64,000 nt of DNA from positions 5,394,001 through 5,458,000 of the forward strand of contig OY783217.1 in assembly GCA_963678705.1 (NCBI GenBank), read 5' to 3'. This DNA is from Panorpa germanica (taxonomy: Eukaryota > Arthropoda > Insecta > Mecoptera > Panorpidae). Under the pieces are notes generated by a model. It made no database searches. It was not told where the DNA came from and saw nothing but the letters and a program-made list of their open reading frames with translations. Made by a program: the position numbers and the translations under genes. This document shows, one piece after another, positions 35,975 through 48,793 of the stretch (the stretch's first letter is position 1; every line of letters begins with the position of its first letter).

Positions 35975-36062
35975 ATTAGGTAACAAAGTTTACGTCACAT
36001 GTCAACTTCTCTTATGTTAGATAAACCTTAAATTTACATAACTATATTTAGCGAGATTACTT
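35975..36062. repeat. dispersed repeat, copy 1 (also at 40075-40160)
   Basis: TTATGTTAGATAAACCTTAA and TATTTAGCGA are shared, in the same order and orientation, with 40108-40155. A neighbouring block GTGACCTATTTTACTG (35828) is shared with 43180. These point to fragments of one longer, old element. Family unknown. Confidence 0.5.
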
Positions 36063-38022
36063 ATTTTAATGTAAAACAAAAGAACACAATAAAGTGTAGA
36101 GAACCATGATGTATTAGAAAACAATAATAAGTGTAATAAAAATTCGCTACTTAAAACAGTTATTCGACGAAGAATATCGAAGTTCGAATCGTCATATCGT
36201 GTAGCCGACACGCGGTGCTATTTCATATGCAAAACTCTTCATTTGATTTTAAATGTTTTGTTGGTAATTTTCAATTCTAAACCAAATTAACAGTAAAATC
36301 AAGTAATCACACCTGCATGTGTCGGATTCATTAATCAAGTTACAATCTAGAATCTAGATGGCGTAGAACGTAGTTGAATGAGTGAGTGTTAGGGATGTAA
36401 GAGGAGGAAAGGGGTGTGGGTGCTACATCCGGTTAGGCCATGAACTACCTTTGTCCGTTCGTCTATCGCAACAAACCGCCGTGAAATTGAAACCGTTGTA
36501 CCGCCAACTAAAGTGACTGGATTTCTGATAGTAGGTGTTCCACATGAACGAGGAATGGAATTCGTCCTATACTGATCAATCTCCTTTGCCTAAGTAATGA
36601 ATAAGATAATTAAAAGAGGAGGAACAAATTGTTTAAAGATGTGATGCAATCTGATTCAAAAGTTACACTGCGTCTACATAAAATAAGAATAACGAACCGT
36701 ATGTATGAATAAACAAATATTATCATACTATCAATGTGCAATATGCCGTTCAATGTTCTATGTGCGAGACACGTTTATTTTTAATACAATATTTTGCTTC
36801 TTATTTAAATTATTAAACGGTCAATCATCTTCGTTTTTTCTTACATAGGAAAAAAGTATCCCCACGATTGGTTTTTCTGTTATATATAAAAAACTGGTGT
36901 AACTGCACGTAAAATGTATTTGCCTCTCATTCACTCTTATTGACTTTGTTATATTCAATCGCTAAGGCATATTGCGCAGCAACTACCTTAAATACAACAA
37001 AATGTTGCATCTTCATGTTGATGCAAGCCAATTTGACTTTGAAGATTCTAATTTTTGATACTAGTACTACTTGATCAACTTTGTAATAATAATTCTAATC
37101 AAAAACGATGAAATGAGTGAAAAATTAGAACATGAACAATTTCGAGTCTTTTTTTTATTTTTTAGAATTTGGGGCGATTTCAATGACAAGGTCATGTTCG
37201 TCTGAATTTATTTTAGTTAAATTTGGTTTATTAAGTTTATATCAGTAAGGAATTCGAGCACTTTTTTAACTTATTCCGGACTGCCTCAAAGCATATCCTT
37301 TAGTTCTCATTTTGAGTTTTATATGGTGATAATCAAAAAAGATAATTTTCTTAAATTTAATTTATGTAACGTCTGTCTATTTTCGATGCTGAGTTCTATC
37401 TTTCTACAGCGTTACCAGAGTATTAATTATATGCTTTATAATTTTATGATTGAGATAACATAATCAAATTAATTTTGATAACGAAACAAACCCAGAAAAT
37501 ATAGGGCTGGTCGAGGATCGTACCTTTAGATAAAATTACTGATGTTAAAGATACAATTTCGACAAAAAAAAATAAATACATTCTTCATTTATTGTTAGAA
37601 TAATTTGTTTAAAAAATCTGCCTAAAAATCCACTCCCCAATTTCTCTAAGATTTCGAAAGCAAAGAAAGAAGGATATAAAGGAAAGAGTGTTATCTATTT
37701 CTATTCCAAAACACTAAATGAAAGGTAACATATAGTATGTGCTTCAAAGTAAAGATCTAAATTATTCAGGCGTTTATATTCATTCCACTTTTTTATTTCA
37801 TAAGAATATAGTATATAGGTATATGTTACATGGTGAAATACCTTTCTGGAACAATCGATCACAGTCTATTATACTCTTATATAAAATAACAGATGTATAC
37901 TATTTCTGACTTTATTGTATTTTTATATGTAACATGTTATATGACTGACTGCACTAGATCTGACAAAACAAACTCGACTGTTACATCTCCAGTAAACCAC
38001 CAATGGCGTTTGTTGTAGTCCT
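36063..38022. other. intergenic DNA, no gene seen
   Basis: A GC-richer patch lies at 36355-36580, with a G-run-rich part near 36405 and no recognised content. At 37362-37420 a diverged copy of the retroposon 3' end seen at 15183-15365 is detectable (CGATGCTGAGTTCTATC). Otherwise AT-rich with no supported gene. Confidence 0.5.
37362..37420 (-). mobile_element. old copy of a retroposon 3' end
   Basis: TAACGTCTGTCTATTTTCGATGCTGAGTTC-type sequence (shown here only as CGATGCTGAGTTCTATC) matches the element at 15183-15365 in the same orientation. It lacks a clear poly(T) run and target duplication, so it is older. Confidence 0.55.
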
Positions 38023-38695
38023 TTCAGAGCCGTATTTATTGATACGAGAGTTATTCGAATATACATTGGAATTTTTTTAATTGTGCTGCTTAGAGAGAAA
38101 AGCTATGCATATGACTTTTACACTCAAATCTGCTATTTCAGTATTGCAATGAGTAAACAGAAAGTATCGCTATTAATCATTTTCTCGCCGACAAAGGTGT
38201 GAAATCGAGTGAAATTTTGAAGAGACTCCAAGCACAGTTCGGTGATGCTACTCTGAGTAAAATCTAAGTATGTTATTAGGCCCAGAATTTGTGATAAAGT
38301 GGAAAATCACAACCATAAACGGCATCCGCAGATCACCGTTAATGAAGACAATATTCACTGCGTTTGTGAGTTTGTGGAAGGCGATGATGAAGCAAAGACT
38401 GCTTATCGTAACAAACAACGCTGGCCACCGATTCATGCTATATTTTTTCTGCACAACAACGCACGACTGCATGCAGTAGTTGTAACTCGTTTTAAGCTCA
38501 TTAAATTACACTGAGAAGCAATTGAACACTAATCTGTGCAGTCCATATTTATCCCTACGTGACTACCATATGTTTGGTCCATTGAAAGCGGTATTAGGAG
38601 AGGAAAGATTTTACTTGTACTTGTTCGATTGGCTACTAAAGCAGCCATTTTAAAATCTAGTAATGCGGCTCTGAACTAGTAAATACGGCTCTGAA
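38023..38695 (+). mobile_element. decayed mariner-family DNA transposon
   Basis: Conceptual translation in changing frames gives three mariner transposase landmarks in order: GVKSSEILKRLQAQFGDATL (helix-turn-helix region, about 38196-38256), NHNHKRHPQITVNEDNIHCV (about 38302-38361), then HNNARLHA (from about 38451) and YLSLRDYHMFGPLKAVLG (about 38550-38603). The expected HDNARPH motif reads HNNARLH, so the second catalytic Asp is Asn. The third Asp is kept in RDYH. A large central part with the first catalytic Asp is missing and there are stops, so it cannot be active. Imperfect inverted TTCAGAGCCGTATTTA ends at 38023 and 38695 may be its termini. Confidence 0.82.
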
Positions 38696-39718
38696 TTTCT
38701 CCTCACATGGTCTGGGTTCTGAGAATCGGCTTTTTTCTCTTGGGAAAATCGTCTACTGCACTTTATCATTAGACATTTGATCTATTAAATATTTGCTCTT
38801 TTGTCTGCGAGATAGTAATCCTCTAAATTAAAGGATGTTGTTTCACTCCAGTCATTTGCAGTTGTGTGCTCTTGTATATATGGGATAGACTGTTAAGTTG
38901 GCCTGGAACAGCGATGGCCAATTTACGTCCAGCAGAAGAGATGCAATCTTTAAATTGTGTAATTAAAATACTTTTTAGGAAGAAGCCATTTTCCCAAAAT
39001 TAAAACTTGAAAATATATATACGAAAAAGTCAGAAATAGTGTTAGATGCAAACAGAAATTTTGTGAAAAAGAATAGAAAAGGTTTCTATGGAAAGTAGAC
39101 CCATTTAACACAAAATATATACCTACTTTTCCTAAATATAATAATAATCCTAAGGAAGTTTTATTAATGGGTAAAAAAGAGGATTTATTATTGTAAAAGC
39201 AATAAAATAGGTCATAAAAAGTTGTAGTTCAGCAATATTGTTCACGTAAAAGTTTCCATGCTATGTTAAATAAATTCTACATACATGAAACTGTTAGCAA
39301 ACTTTAGCATATAACCTAATTCTTTTCGCAACATTTCTAAAACATTGAAAATTTTGCAAAATTTTAATAAATATAATTTAAGTTATTATATTATATTACA
39401 TTCACCTTCCCTTACAACGAAAGCAAAACTTCCAACTAATTTATTGCAATTAGTAATTAATTTAAATAGAAAGATTGCATCAATAACCGAACTTTGTCCA
39501 GAAATGATTTAAATCCATGACGTAGCACCCGGTAGTTGTAGCTACTGCTACGAGTTTACCGTAGACTGTAGATGTGTGGGTTTTATGAGCACCTAACACC
39601 ACTCCCCCCACCACCAACCCGCAACCCGCAAACGAGGGGATGCAGTCTTATTAATTATTTATATTGTACTGGAAGAGACTGTTTGCGATCTTGTTACCGA
39701 CTTGTTTAATACACATGC

Positions 39719-39748
39719 TGTATGTATGTATGTATGTGTGTGTGTTTG
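39719..39748. repeat. microsatellite (TGTA)n(TG)n
   Basis: Four TGTA units followed by TG repeats. Confidence 0.85.
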
Positions 39749-40074
39749 TACGGGTATTGTATTGTAGTACAACTCACAAATTCGTTATCGTTGGCCTAAT
39801 TTTAGAGACAAGCTAATTAAGGATTAATTAATGACGTAATATTATTTCCTATAAATCTTACTTTATATTTAATTATAAATTGTTTATAATCACTATTATA
39901 TAATATATATCCAATATCGCTTGCTAAATGTTCAATACAGTAGTCTAACTTTTGAGGTTAATGCGAGTACGTCATTAAAATTGAATCCGGCATAGAAGTA
40001 CCATCCTAACAAAAAACGTCTTACTTTTTAATTTTATTTAATCATCCAGAAAAAGCTATTTGTCAATTACAATT

Positions 40075-40160
40075 ACAAAGGAATAGGTCACAAAGGTAAC
40101 TTTTTTTATGTTAAATAAACCTTAAAAACACGTTACTGTATTTAGCGAATCTCTGTATGA
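40075..40160. repeat. dispersed repeat, copy 2 (see 35975-36062)
   Basis: TTATGTTAAATAAACCTTAA and TGTATTTAGCGAA match copy 1 in the same orientation. Confidence 0.5.
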
Positions 40161-40357
40161 GAAGCAACTAACAAAAATCGCAGAATCTGTCGTTTTTATA
40201 CCGAGTAAGAAATGTTAATCAAGATGAAACAGAAACAGGAAATTGTCAAAAATGCGCTCCACGAGATTCTGAAACAACTAGTAGTAGCCTCAGAGGAGAA
40301 GCAAGTAACAAGGAGAGTAAGAAATATTATGAGTAAGGGGTATTTGATAGAGTAAGT

Positions 40358-40812
40358 GAGTTTAGATATCTTGGAACTTTTCTAATTGATTCAGAATATA
40401 TGAGACTTAAAATTAAAGCAAGAATTATAACCGAAAATAAATGTTATTACTGATAAATGTGCTATATGGTTATTAATTATTGGAATTTATGGAGCTGTAT
40501 GTGAAAACGAATAGTGGAAAATACGAACAAATGTAGAAATATCTAGCAGAAATCGAGAAAGTGATAGAGTGACGGATATTGGGAGAAAAAGAATACAACG
40601 ATCTAGGACATCTAGAAAGATTGGACGGAAACGGAACCGGTAAGAAACTGATGGAAAGAAATTCAGTGCTACGTGGAAAGAACAAGAAGAGGAAGATCTA
40701 AAGACGATAGGTGCAAGAAATTGCGGATGAATAGAAAGGCTAACAGAAAGGAATGGAAAACAACCTTAAACAAAGTGAGAACTCTGCAAGGCCTACAGCA
40801 CCAAAATGATTG
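40358..40812 (+). pseudogene. RTE-type LINE reverse transcriptase C-terminal remnant
   Basis: The plus strand reads EFRYLGTFLIDSEYMRLKIK and ARIITENKCYY, then after a stop GIYGAVCENE*WKIRTNVEI. It ends in another frame with NRKEWKTTLNKVRTLQGLQH, then QND and a stop at about 40812. FRYLG, KARI, WRIRTN.EI and W...L..A.TLQGLQHQ are the landmarks of the last ~170 residues of RTE-like endonuclease/reverse transcriptases. Several stops and frame changes separate them and the polymerase core is absent, so it is an old 5'-truncated copy. Confidence 0.8.
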
Positions 40813-43423
40813 ATTACTTGACAAATATTTTGATGGTTTGTTACATATATTAAAACAAGTTTGTGCAAAGAAACATACAATATATTGTAATATGAATGAA
40901 AAGAACAAAATACCTAAGAACTAGGCAAACGGAAGGAAGGGAAGGGGGTGTTTTGATTTCTAAAGTATGTTGTTATTATCGTTCACGTTTCAGACTCATG
41001 GAAACGCATACCTGGTGCTTCATTAAAAGTATTGATTAGCGGCTGTGAACATGACACGGGCAATCGTGTCAACTGCCATGAGAAGTGGACTGGAGGACTG
41101 GAAACATAACATTTATTTCCTTCTTCTATGTTTGGAGCTGTTACTTTTTATTTAATTGATTTAACGTTGGTCGTCTAATGATGACTAATAAGTTTAAATC
41201 AATCAAACCTGATAACAACCAATTGAAGACACAGCAGTCTAGTGTCAAGTTCTTTCTTAACATCTATAAATTCGTTTCCTAAAGTTGACATTCTGCATCT
41301 CTAATTGAAAGCCATAAATTTCCTGTTTCAGACATTTAAATATTTCACAAGACTGATTTTTAATTGAATTAATTTCGAATTAATAACGCTTAAACACAAA
41401 ACAAAAGACTAGAGGAGAGAAGGGAAGGGAGTGATGTTTCCTGATTGTCTTTGTGTAAATCTGTTTTAATAAAAGTTTTTCAGGAAATTGTTTCCACCCT
41501 TTTCTTCATTTTTCTTTAACTAAACGTCTTTAAATAGAAAAGCTGTTAAGAGTAATTATAAAGACAAATAAAACTGATATTTTTAAGTTAATATTTTTTA
41601 ATACAAAAGTTAAAAATAAACAAAGAAAAAAAACAATTTAACAAAAGTTTGTAATGATTAAATAATGAACTCTGGCGGAAGTGAGCTTCAAATTTGTTGC
41701 CAAGTTGCAATTAGTGTTTTCTTGTGATAAAAAATCTTAATTACAGTAAAAAGAGAGATTGAAAGTTGTAGGAGGGGAAGAGAGGGAGCCGTGTAATAGA
41801 AAAAGTAAACGTAGGCTTAATTGTTAGTGTAGTTAAGATCACAGACGCAATCAGTCAAGATTATGTAAATAGTCGGAACTGCCTTTGCTAATTTGGAGTA
41901 AATTAATCACATCTAAAGGAAAGCTTAAAGCTGACAGTAATTTAAAAAAAAACTTTACTGACACTGTGACTGTGATCGTAGAAATACTGATCAAGTCGTC
42001 TAAATTGATTGATGAATAGGATAGACATTGAAAGCAGGAGACTGTAATCTCATTGTGTAATTGGAAGAAACACGGAAAATATCGCGTACATTTAGTTCTA
42101 ATTCTAAAAATAGAAAATTAACTTAAAATGCAAGATTTACACTGACTGGCTTGCGACAACCTAATTCCAAGGTTAAGGAAGCTATACTTTAAAACACACG
42201 AAAAATATCGCGAATATTTAGTTCAATTCGAGTATCGTTCTATAAGACTACAAGTAGAACATTGATTTGCAATTCAAGATTTACACTAGTTAGCTTTCGG
42301 CAAGCTAATTACAAGGTTAGGTTTTATAACTTGGTAATTAGCTGATGGAAATATTATATACATAGTACATGTAGAGTGCAGTAGCATATAAATGGACAAA
42401 TAAAGCTATTATGCAATTAGGGTTTGACTTTATTGCAATTCATCGCATGCATTTCTCTTCCACGTTAATTCTCCCCACGTCAACTACATACAATTGTGGA
42501 GCTATGTCGAGTAGGGGGAGGGGTAGGAGGAGGTTGTCACAAGGGATGTATTTGTAACTAATACTTTACAGTATATAACACAGAAACCCTTCAACGTGTA
42601 TACAGACTTGAACGATTTTACAAGTTATTGGAGATGTTGGCTGATAAATAATGAACCTTTCTTCTTCTATAGAATTCCCTAGACTTTTATTTAAAATCAT
42701 TGACATACATTTCAGGAAAGAATAGGTCGTTATGAATAATGGCATTGTTAAAAGTAATATCGCGTCTCCTATGATTTATAGACTGATAACAAGTTTTGTT
42801 ATCCGTATCTTCTTATCCGATTCTGAATAAAATATAAGATAAGTGGATTCATCAATTGATTCATTTTTTAAAGTTATCATTGCATTTATACTACAAGATA
42901 TTAGTTATCGTGATATGCTGGAAATTTTAAGGAAGTTATGTGTATTTAAAGATTATCTGATGACATACTCGTAAGAATGGCGCCTCTATTGACAAATCCA
43001 TATGATTTTTAGATAATACCAACCTTCAAACAATATGTGTTAAAATTTTATGACATTTCAACCATTAGTGTACTAGTTACAGTGATTTTAGTGATGCTAC
43101 TTTTGTTTTGATAAAGCATTGCTTTTTAATGAGAAAAACTACCGAGTCCGAATAACACTTGTCAAGTGACTTATTAAGTGACCTATTTTACTGCTTTTTG
43201 AAAAATACATATATCCTTCTTCGCATTATCAACTCATAGTACTATATAAGGACATCTACTTATAAATATGAATAAATAAATTATTAATAAAGGCTTTTTG
43301 AATATCTATAAAATAATACATACATTTAAAAGATATATCGTAGTAATCTGGACGACGCACCTACTCTAAAAATTGCAATTTACAGATGTATCTAATTTAG
43401 GCTCAAAACTGGTTATTTGTATT
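40813..43423. other. intergenic DNA, no gene seen
   Basis: AT-rich with scattered purine-rich patches (about 41415, 41770 and 42505-42535). Two near-parallel passages with CACGGAAAATATCGCG (42070) and CACGAAAAATATCGCG (42197) and following GATTTACACT blocks suggest an imperfect ~125-bp tandem duplication at 42060-42330. No gene supported. Confidence 0.5.
42060..42330. repeat. imperfect ~125-bp tandem duplication
   Basis: The block with AAATATCGCG, TTTAGTTC, GCAAGATTTACACT and CTAATT.CAAGGTTA appears twice in the same order, at about 42070-42175 and 42197-42320. The copies are diverged. Confidence 0.6.
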
Positions 43424-43677
43424 CCCAGTAAACATTTCGGAGTCACTTTGCCATCGTATTAAAGATGCGTATGATTTTCTTTGTCATGAAAGAGTTCATT
43501 TATAGTTCAGTTTCTCTCAGTCGTTCATATGAAATGTCTATTTTATCGGCTAGAAATGACGAAACCACTCCAACTGTCGGAATACAAATGAAAGTAAAGT
43601 TGATGCGAACTATAATTGAAGTGTAATAGTGGTAGAAACTTCACAAAATAGGAAACATCACCCAATTGTTTACTGGG
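43424..43677 (+). mobile_element. MITE, CCCAGTAAACA family, copy C (both ends intact)
   Basis: This 254-bp copy begins CCCAGTAAACATTTCGGAGT and ends CAATTGTTTACTGGG, so the 11-bp terminal inverted repeat CCCAGTAAACA/TGTTTACTGGG is complete. I see no convincing target duplication longer than 2 bp (TT on each side), which leaves the superfamily open. Confidence 0.9.
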
Positions 43678-44489
43678 TTCTGTCTTAGCTATAGTATCTG
43701 CATCAAACACACTAAATTAATCAAAATTACCAAAGCTACATATTTGAAACATTACATTTTCCTGTGTATAAATTCATCAATCCCACTTCTGAATTGTTTC
43801 TTCTAATAGCTACCAAAGGCTTCGGTTGTGCGAGTAATTATGAAAACAAAACAATTGCAATAGTATGCGTACTAAAACCTACACTAACATAGGCTTTCAT
43901 TTTTTGTACATGTATAGAGCTTATATTAAGTTCACAATCGGGGACACTTGTACTGTGACGTCAGCCTGTATTGATCGGACTTTGGACTGCTTGCCGAACC
44001 TTTATACCAGAAGTAAGCAACCTTGTCTTTTATTCTTGTCGCAGGTGTGGTAAACAAGAAATTGAATAAAGTAAAAATTGAAAAAAAATCTGGAATAGTA
44101 TCCGCATTTATAATGGAAGATTAAAATACAATTCATGATATAAATAGTAGTTACACAGCAGAAGTAATAACAATAAAGTACGCCTTGTAATCCGTAGTGG
44201 AACATAATTTAAGAAATATAATAATTTGTTGTGAATTGAACAGTTCAATCTAGGCAGCTGCACTTAACCTAATCCTTATCTAATATTTCTAATTTATCGA
44301 CTAAATCAATTAAAAATCTTTTACTAATGCACATATTTATTATGTAACATTATATAAACATGCATAAGAGATTTTTTAACTTCAGAAAATTGAAATATCT
44401 ATCGAAAGATAATTTTTGTTATATAACCTTACATTATATTGCCCCAAAAAATCTTCCAGCGTAAAATTAATGTGAATACGGTAAATATT
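43678..44489. other. intergenic DNA, no gene seen
   Basis: AT-rich. A short GC-richer piece at about 43940-44015 contains a TGACGTCA site. Frames on both strands are short and featureless. Confidence 0.5.
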
Positions 44490-44490
44490 A

Positions 44491-44535
44491 ATGGGAAACG
44501 AACTTGTAGATGAAGTAGCTAAACAAGCATTAACG
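44491..44535 (+). pseudogene. LINE RNase H fragment
   Basis: The plus strand reads MGNELVDEVAKQALT. GNE.VD..AK.A is the conserved last active-site segment of RNase H domains in I, R1 and Jockey-type LINEs (usual form GNE.AD..AK). Only this island is recognisable. It points to a LINE group different from the RTE-type remnants elsewhere in the window. Confidence 0.5.
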
Positions 44536-47500
44536 GTACTCTTTCACTCAGATTTTATTATCATCCAAAAAAAACTGCACAAGAAGCTTAAAACTAATGT
44601 TAGATTTAAGAACTTCAAAAATCAGAGAATTATACTCTCGGTATTAATAAAAACAAACCAATAGCTTGTACATATCAAAAACATATTCGATAAAGTTTCT
44701 TAAAAGTATATCGATCACATATATTGAGTTAAAATTATAGGAATCAAATTAACTACATTAATCTAGTGTTAAACGATATTCGAATATACTATCTGATAAT
44801 GGTAACTGAAGTCCACAGAATTGGTTTTCAAATTGTGATACCTGTATCACCATTTCCAAAATAGTTGATTCACTATCATTATATATAATAGAGCTTGCAA
44901 CTAGCAACAGTTAATCTTTAAAGTAACGATAAGCAAAGAGTTATCCACCCCTGAACTATGCTTATTCTCCATTTCCATGATCGCTCTCTGGTTTTCCAGC
45001 TGGTATAATGTTGCGATATACAGTGTATCGCTTTGAAAGTAATACTTGATAAATAAAATACATCTTTTATTTATATTTGTACTTTAATTATAAAGCTTAG
45101 AACTAAAGAAGTATGTCAACATATGTTTTACACTGGTTTTGTTTTAAAAAGGTGCAATTGAACTTTAAAAGACTGCATAAATATTTCAATGACTTTTATT
45201 TTTTTTACAAAATTTGAGTTCAATGTGCGTCTTAACACAGCAGTTTAATTGCTGTAGTATATGCGCTGTGAACTTTGTACCTGGATTTTAAGTTACTATC
45301 TGGATTTCTTGGGCTCTTGCGTACATTTAACGTCCATTTGGCGAGTGCCTGATTGCATCATTCGCAATAAGATTGGGTCAAAGTAAATGCCGATCAATGA
45401 AAACGTAGTAAAAACGTTTGCTTCCAACTTTTAAAGATGTTTTTGTATGTAGAATTTCCCGCTGATTCCAAATTTGATAGTCATTGCCGATAACTCGAGA
45501 ATCGACGATCCAACCAAAAATTAAAGATTTGGAATCCGTTTGAAATTTTCAAATCGGAGACTACCGATTTTTTATAAAATTTTGATTTTTTGGTTTAGTT
45601 TATTTTAAAGTCTTACCTGGGGCGCTCTAAGTTCCTAGACTAGACTTTTATCTTGTTCTAAATAAAAGACGTTACAAAATATATATCTAAGTAACGTTCT
45701 AAAATATAATTCCTCTTATATACCAAATGAACAATTGGATAATATTGCAGTTTCGAAATTTAGTTAGTTAGCTGTGATATTCAGCGTAATAGAGCGTCAA
45801 CCGGTTAATAAACACATCGAGTGATTATCATGATTTCGCTTAGCACATTTATCGATTAGTGATAAATTGGATGTCCATTTAATTAACGACCCGCCGGCTA
45901 ATTATAATTTAAGTGATTATAAGAGATCGAATTGGTTTTATAGTGTACACAATGCAGAGATAACAAACACATTTACATATATTTAAAGTTTATATAACAT
46001 AAAAAAGTTTATCTGTCACATAATATTTAGGTAAGGTTATATAATAAAAATTATCTTTAGACAGAAATTTAAATTTTCTGACGTTAATAAAAAATAGGAG
46101 GCTGTAGATAAGAGGCATCGAAAACAGGCAGATGTTAATTAAATTAAAAAAAAATTATAAAATTAAATTTTCTTTTTATAAAGTGTTCTAAATGATAAAT
46201 ATGTCAAAGACGGAAATTAACTTCAAAGAAAGTTTGCTTGCTTGTTTTTTTCATCTTTTTTCATATCAGTACAAAGTTGTATTATTTACGTAATAGATGT
46301 CACAACAATAAAAAAGTTAACTTCGTAATTAATAAGTAATTACGAATTATTAGATTACAATCAGCTGTTTGATGTAGCGTTCTTTAATCAAATCAAGTTA
46401 ATTAAAAAATGTATAAAGTTCCGCAAAACAATGTTTGCACAAACTCATGTTTCACCCGTATTGATTTCTTGTGATATTTTTATCGCATTAGCATACAAAT
46501 TTATTAAAAAACAACTTTATTGTGAACGAAACGTTTTTCTGTTTTGTAAAAATCAATAAGAAAATACTGGATATAAATAGTTTAAATTCAATTAAATTTA
46601 TTTGCAGTGAGCAATAGTATGATGGAGATTTGCGCAATGTATTAACAAACGATTTATTATTTATGTATTAGTGTGTATGTTATTTGCCACTAAACACAGT
46701 TTCATATATTTAACGTTTATTTAACATAATAAAGTTTACCTGTTACGTAAAATTATTTAGGTAATAATATCGACATTTCTTGATGTTAACTAACGTTAAC
46801 ATTTTATGCAAGAATATTATACACGATCCCGTAAAAAAAGACTCAGTTCTTAAAAGTTTCACGACACAGTAACACCTGAGGTAGACCTGCCGCTGACGCA
46901 TCGAATAAGCATGGCCTCACTAAGTCGCATAGTTTTCGAGATATCGTCAGTTCAAAGTTTTTTCTTAATTCTCCATTTTTTAACATTCTTAGTGTCAGCG
47001 TTTTATTGGATAGCTCTTTCTTTTATTGTTTTTTATTTCTACGCTAACGTGAATAGCTACTTAAGACGACACAAGCGTTATTTTGTCGATGACTAATATA
47101 AAATATAAAAAATTGCTGATTTAATCTTGACTTAAGTAATAGTATTTATGCAATTCTTTTTTGAAAATTTCATTTTCAAATGGAACTTTTGAGGAAATAT
47201 AACCTTTCCTGCGTCTTTAACAAACATTTCGTTTCCGTGAATTAAAAGTTGAAAAGCTAATGTAGCGTGTTTTTGAAATGCAGACAAAATACTGTGGCCA
47301 GTTACTTTAGCTCAGCGTCCTATTATATATAAAGCATCCTACGCTTTTGTAAGTATTGCCTTATTAATTTTATTCTAATGCCGCATATTTGTTACTGTAT
47401 AAGCCTATATATCGACGGTTATGCTACAGAACCTTTTATTCAAAATTTTAAGTTGTTCAGGAAACGGGAAAAATTTGTAGTTCATGACAGTTGCTAAGTT

Positions 47501-48538
47501 TAGATTAAATCGCTTTCCACTGAAGATTGAGCAAAACTATGTACTCTTGAGTTATAATACGATAATTATGAAGAAAATGCAAAGTTTATATTTCTTCGCA
47601 TGTTCTAGGCTACAGACCTACAATTGCAGAAGCAATTCATAAAGAATATGTTGTGAATAACTACATGCGATGATCTAAATTAGGAGGTATTGCCTTCGCA
47701 ATTAATTATAAATTTGCGATGAATAGCTTTGCGATAAAGTAGCTGGTTATGATATACACAAGTAAGTATAAGAAATGCTGAAGATTAACTTCAACGAACA
47801 TATTACATTAGCTTAGCAAAATGATAAAATCTGAATATTTAGCATAAAATCAATTTTTTGTCCTAAGGTAATCTTAAGTACACACATTTCACTGTAGATT
47901 TGCTGCTGATCTTAAGCTGAATATAAATAACTCCCAAACCACGCGACATGGAGATGAAGAGTGCGGATCTAACGCGAATTCTGCTTTGCTCCAATCTACG
48001 CGTTGTTTGCTCAACGAACCATTTGCAAACATTAGGGTTACAAAGTGAATCAGTAATTTGAAATTTGGGAAAATTATTAAGTAGATTCTCGGTTATATAC
48101 AAACGAAGCTTTTAATGGAGATGTGAGCTTAAATAAGACAAGACAAGAGCTTTTAAAGCTGCTGTATGCACACTCACGATAGAAAAGTTTCAACAATAGA
48201 GTTATCTACAGTCAAAATTGACGTTTGTTTGAGCTTTCGGGGGGTTGAGATTATTGGGCATTAGGTCTACCACTATTCGACATATGTCGAGAAGTTTTGC
48301 GTTTAGAATTGTTAATAACCTATGCTTTTGTGAAATGTTTGAATAGATTTAAAATAGTTTTGTTTATTTAGGGAAGTGGTTAGCTAAGCTACAAAGTAGA
48401 CGGACTTCGAACCTGTTAAAAAGCGCTGAAATTTTTACCATTTGAAAAATTCAAAACAATACATTCCCTTGGATCAAGACAACAAACATTGTTTCGTATC
48501 GTAGTAATGTCAAATAGCCTGATTACAATTTGAATAAG
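44536..48538. other. intergenic DNA, no gene seen
   Basis: AT-rich. GC-richer patches at about 45290-45390, 45860-45900 (ACGACCCGCCGG beside TAATTATAATTTA) and 46870-46960 hold no gene I recognise. A 61-codon hydrophobic frame at 46911-47096 is discussed under rejected items. Two members of a small dispersed repeat lie at 45980-46085 and 46705-46780. Confidence 0.5.
45980..46085. repeat. dispersed repeat with AAGGTTATATAA core, copy 1
   Basis: Blocks AAAGTTTATCTGTCACATAA, GGTAAGGTTATATAA, TTATCTTTAGACAGAA and TTTTCTGACG are shared in order with 52810-52895, and in part with 46715-46760. A reverse-orientation piece lies near 44395-44440. Family unknown. Confidence 0.55.
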
Positions 48539-48793
48539 ATTTTTCGAAGCACGTTCTAAGCCACGGGTAGAAAATATATTTGGGTACGTTCAGGAAAAGA
48601 AATTTCGTATTTTAAAGCTTAAGTTTATGGGGTGGGGTAATGCATTTTTGCTTCTGAATTTTTCGCCTTCGTTTTTGATCCAAAATGCATTCGAAACGGA
48701 TACTCTTTGTTTTTTGTTGTCCATATGTTACCATATATCGCCCAAATGCCGATTCCTATACTAGGTCGAGTTCGACAAATTGTTTGTATAGTC
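48539..48793. repeat. dispersed 260-bp repeat, copy 2
   Basis: Same orientation and order of blocks as 34312-34571, including TTTTCGAAGCACGTTCTAAG and CTAGGTCGAGTTCGACAAAT. Small insertions and deletions distinguish the two. Confidence 0.8.

Larger units (their letters stand above)
38696..40260. other. intergenic DNA, no gene seen
   Basis: AT-rich apart from a C-run patch at 39597-39640 (CACTCCCCCCACCACC). A short TGTA/TG microsatellite lies at 39719-39748. No coding exon supported. Confidence 0.5.

Noticed and set aside
46911-47096. 61-codon hydrophobic frame
   Set aside because: Hydrophobicity follows from T-rich sequence; there is no homology I recognise and no gene context.
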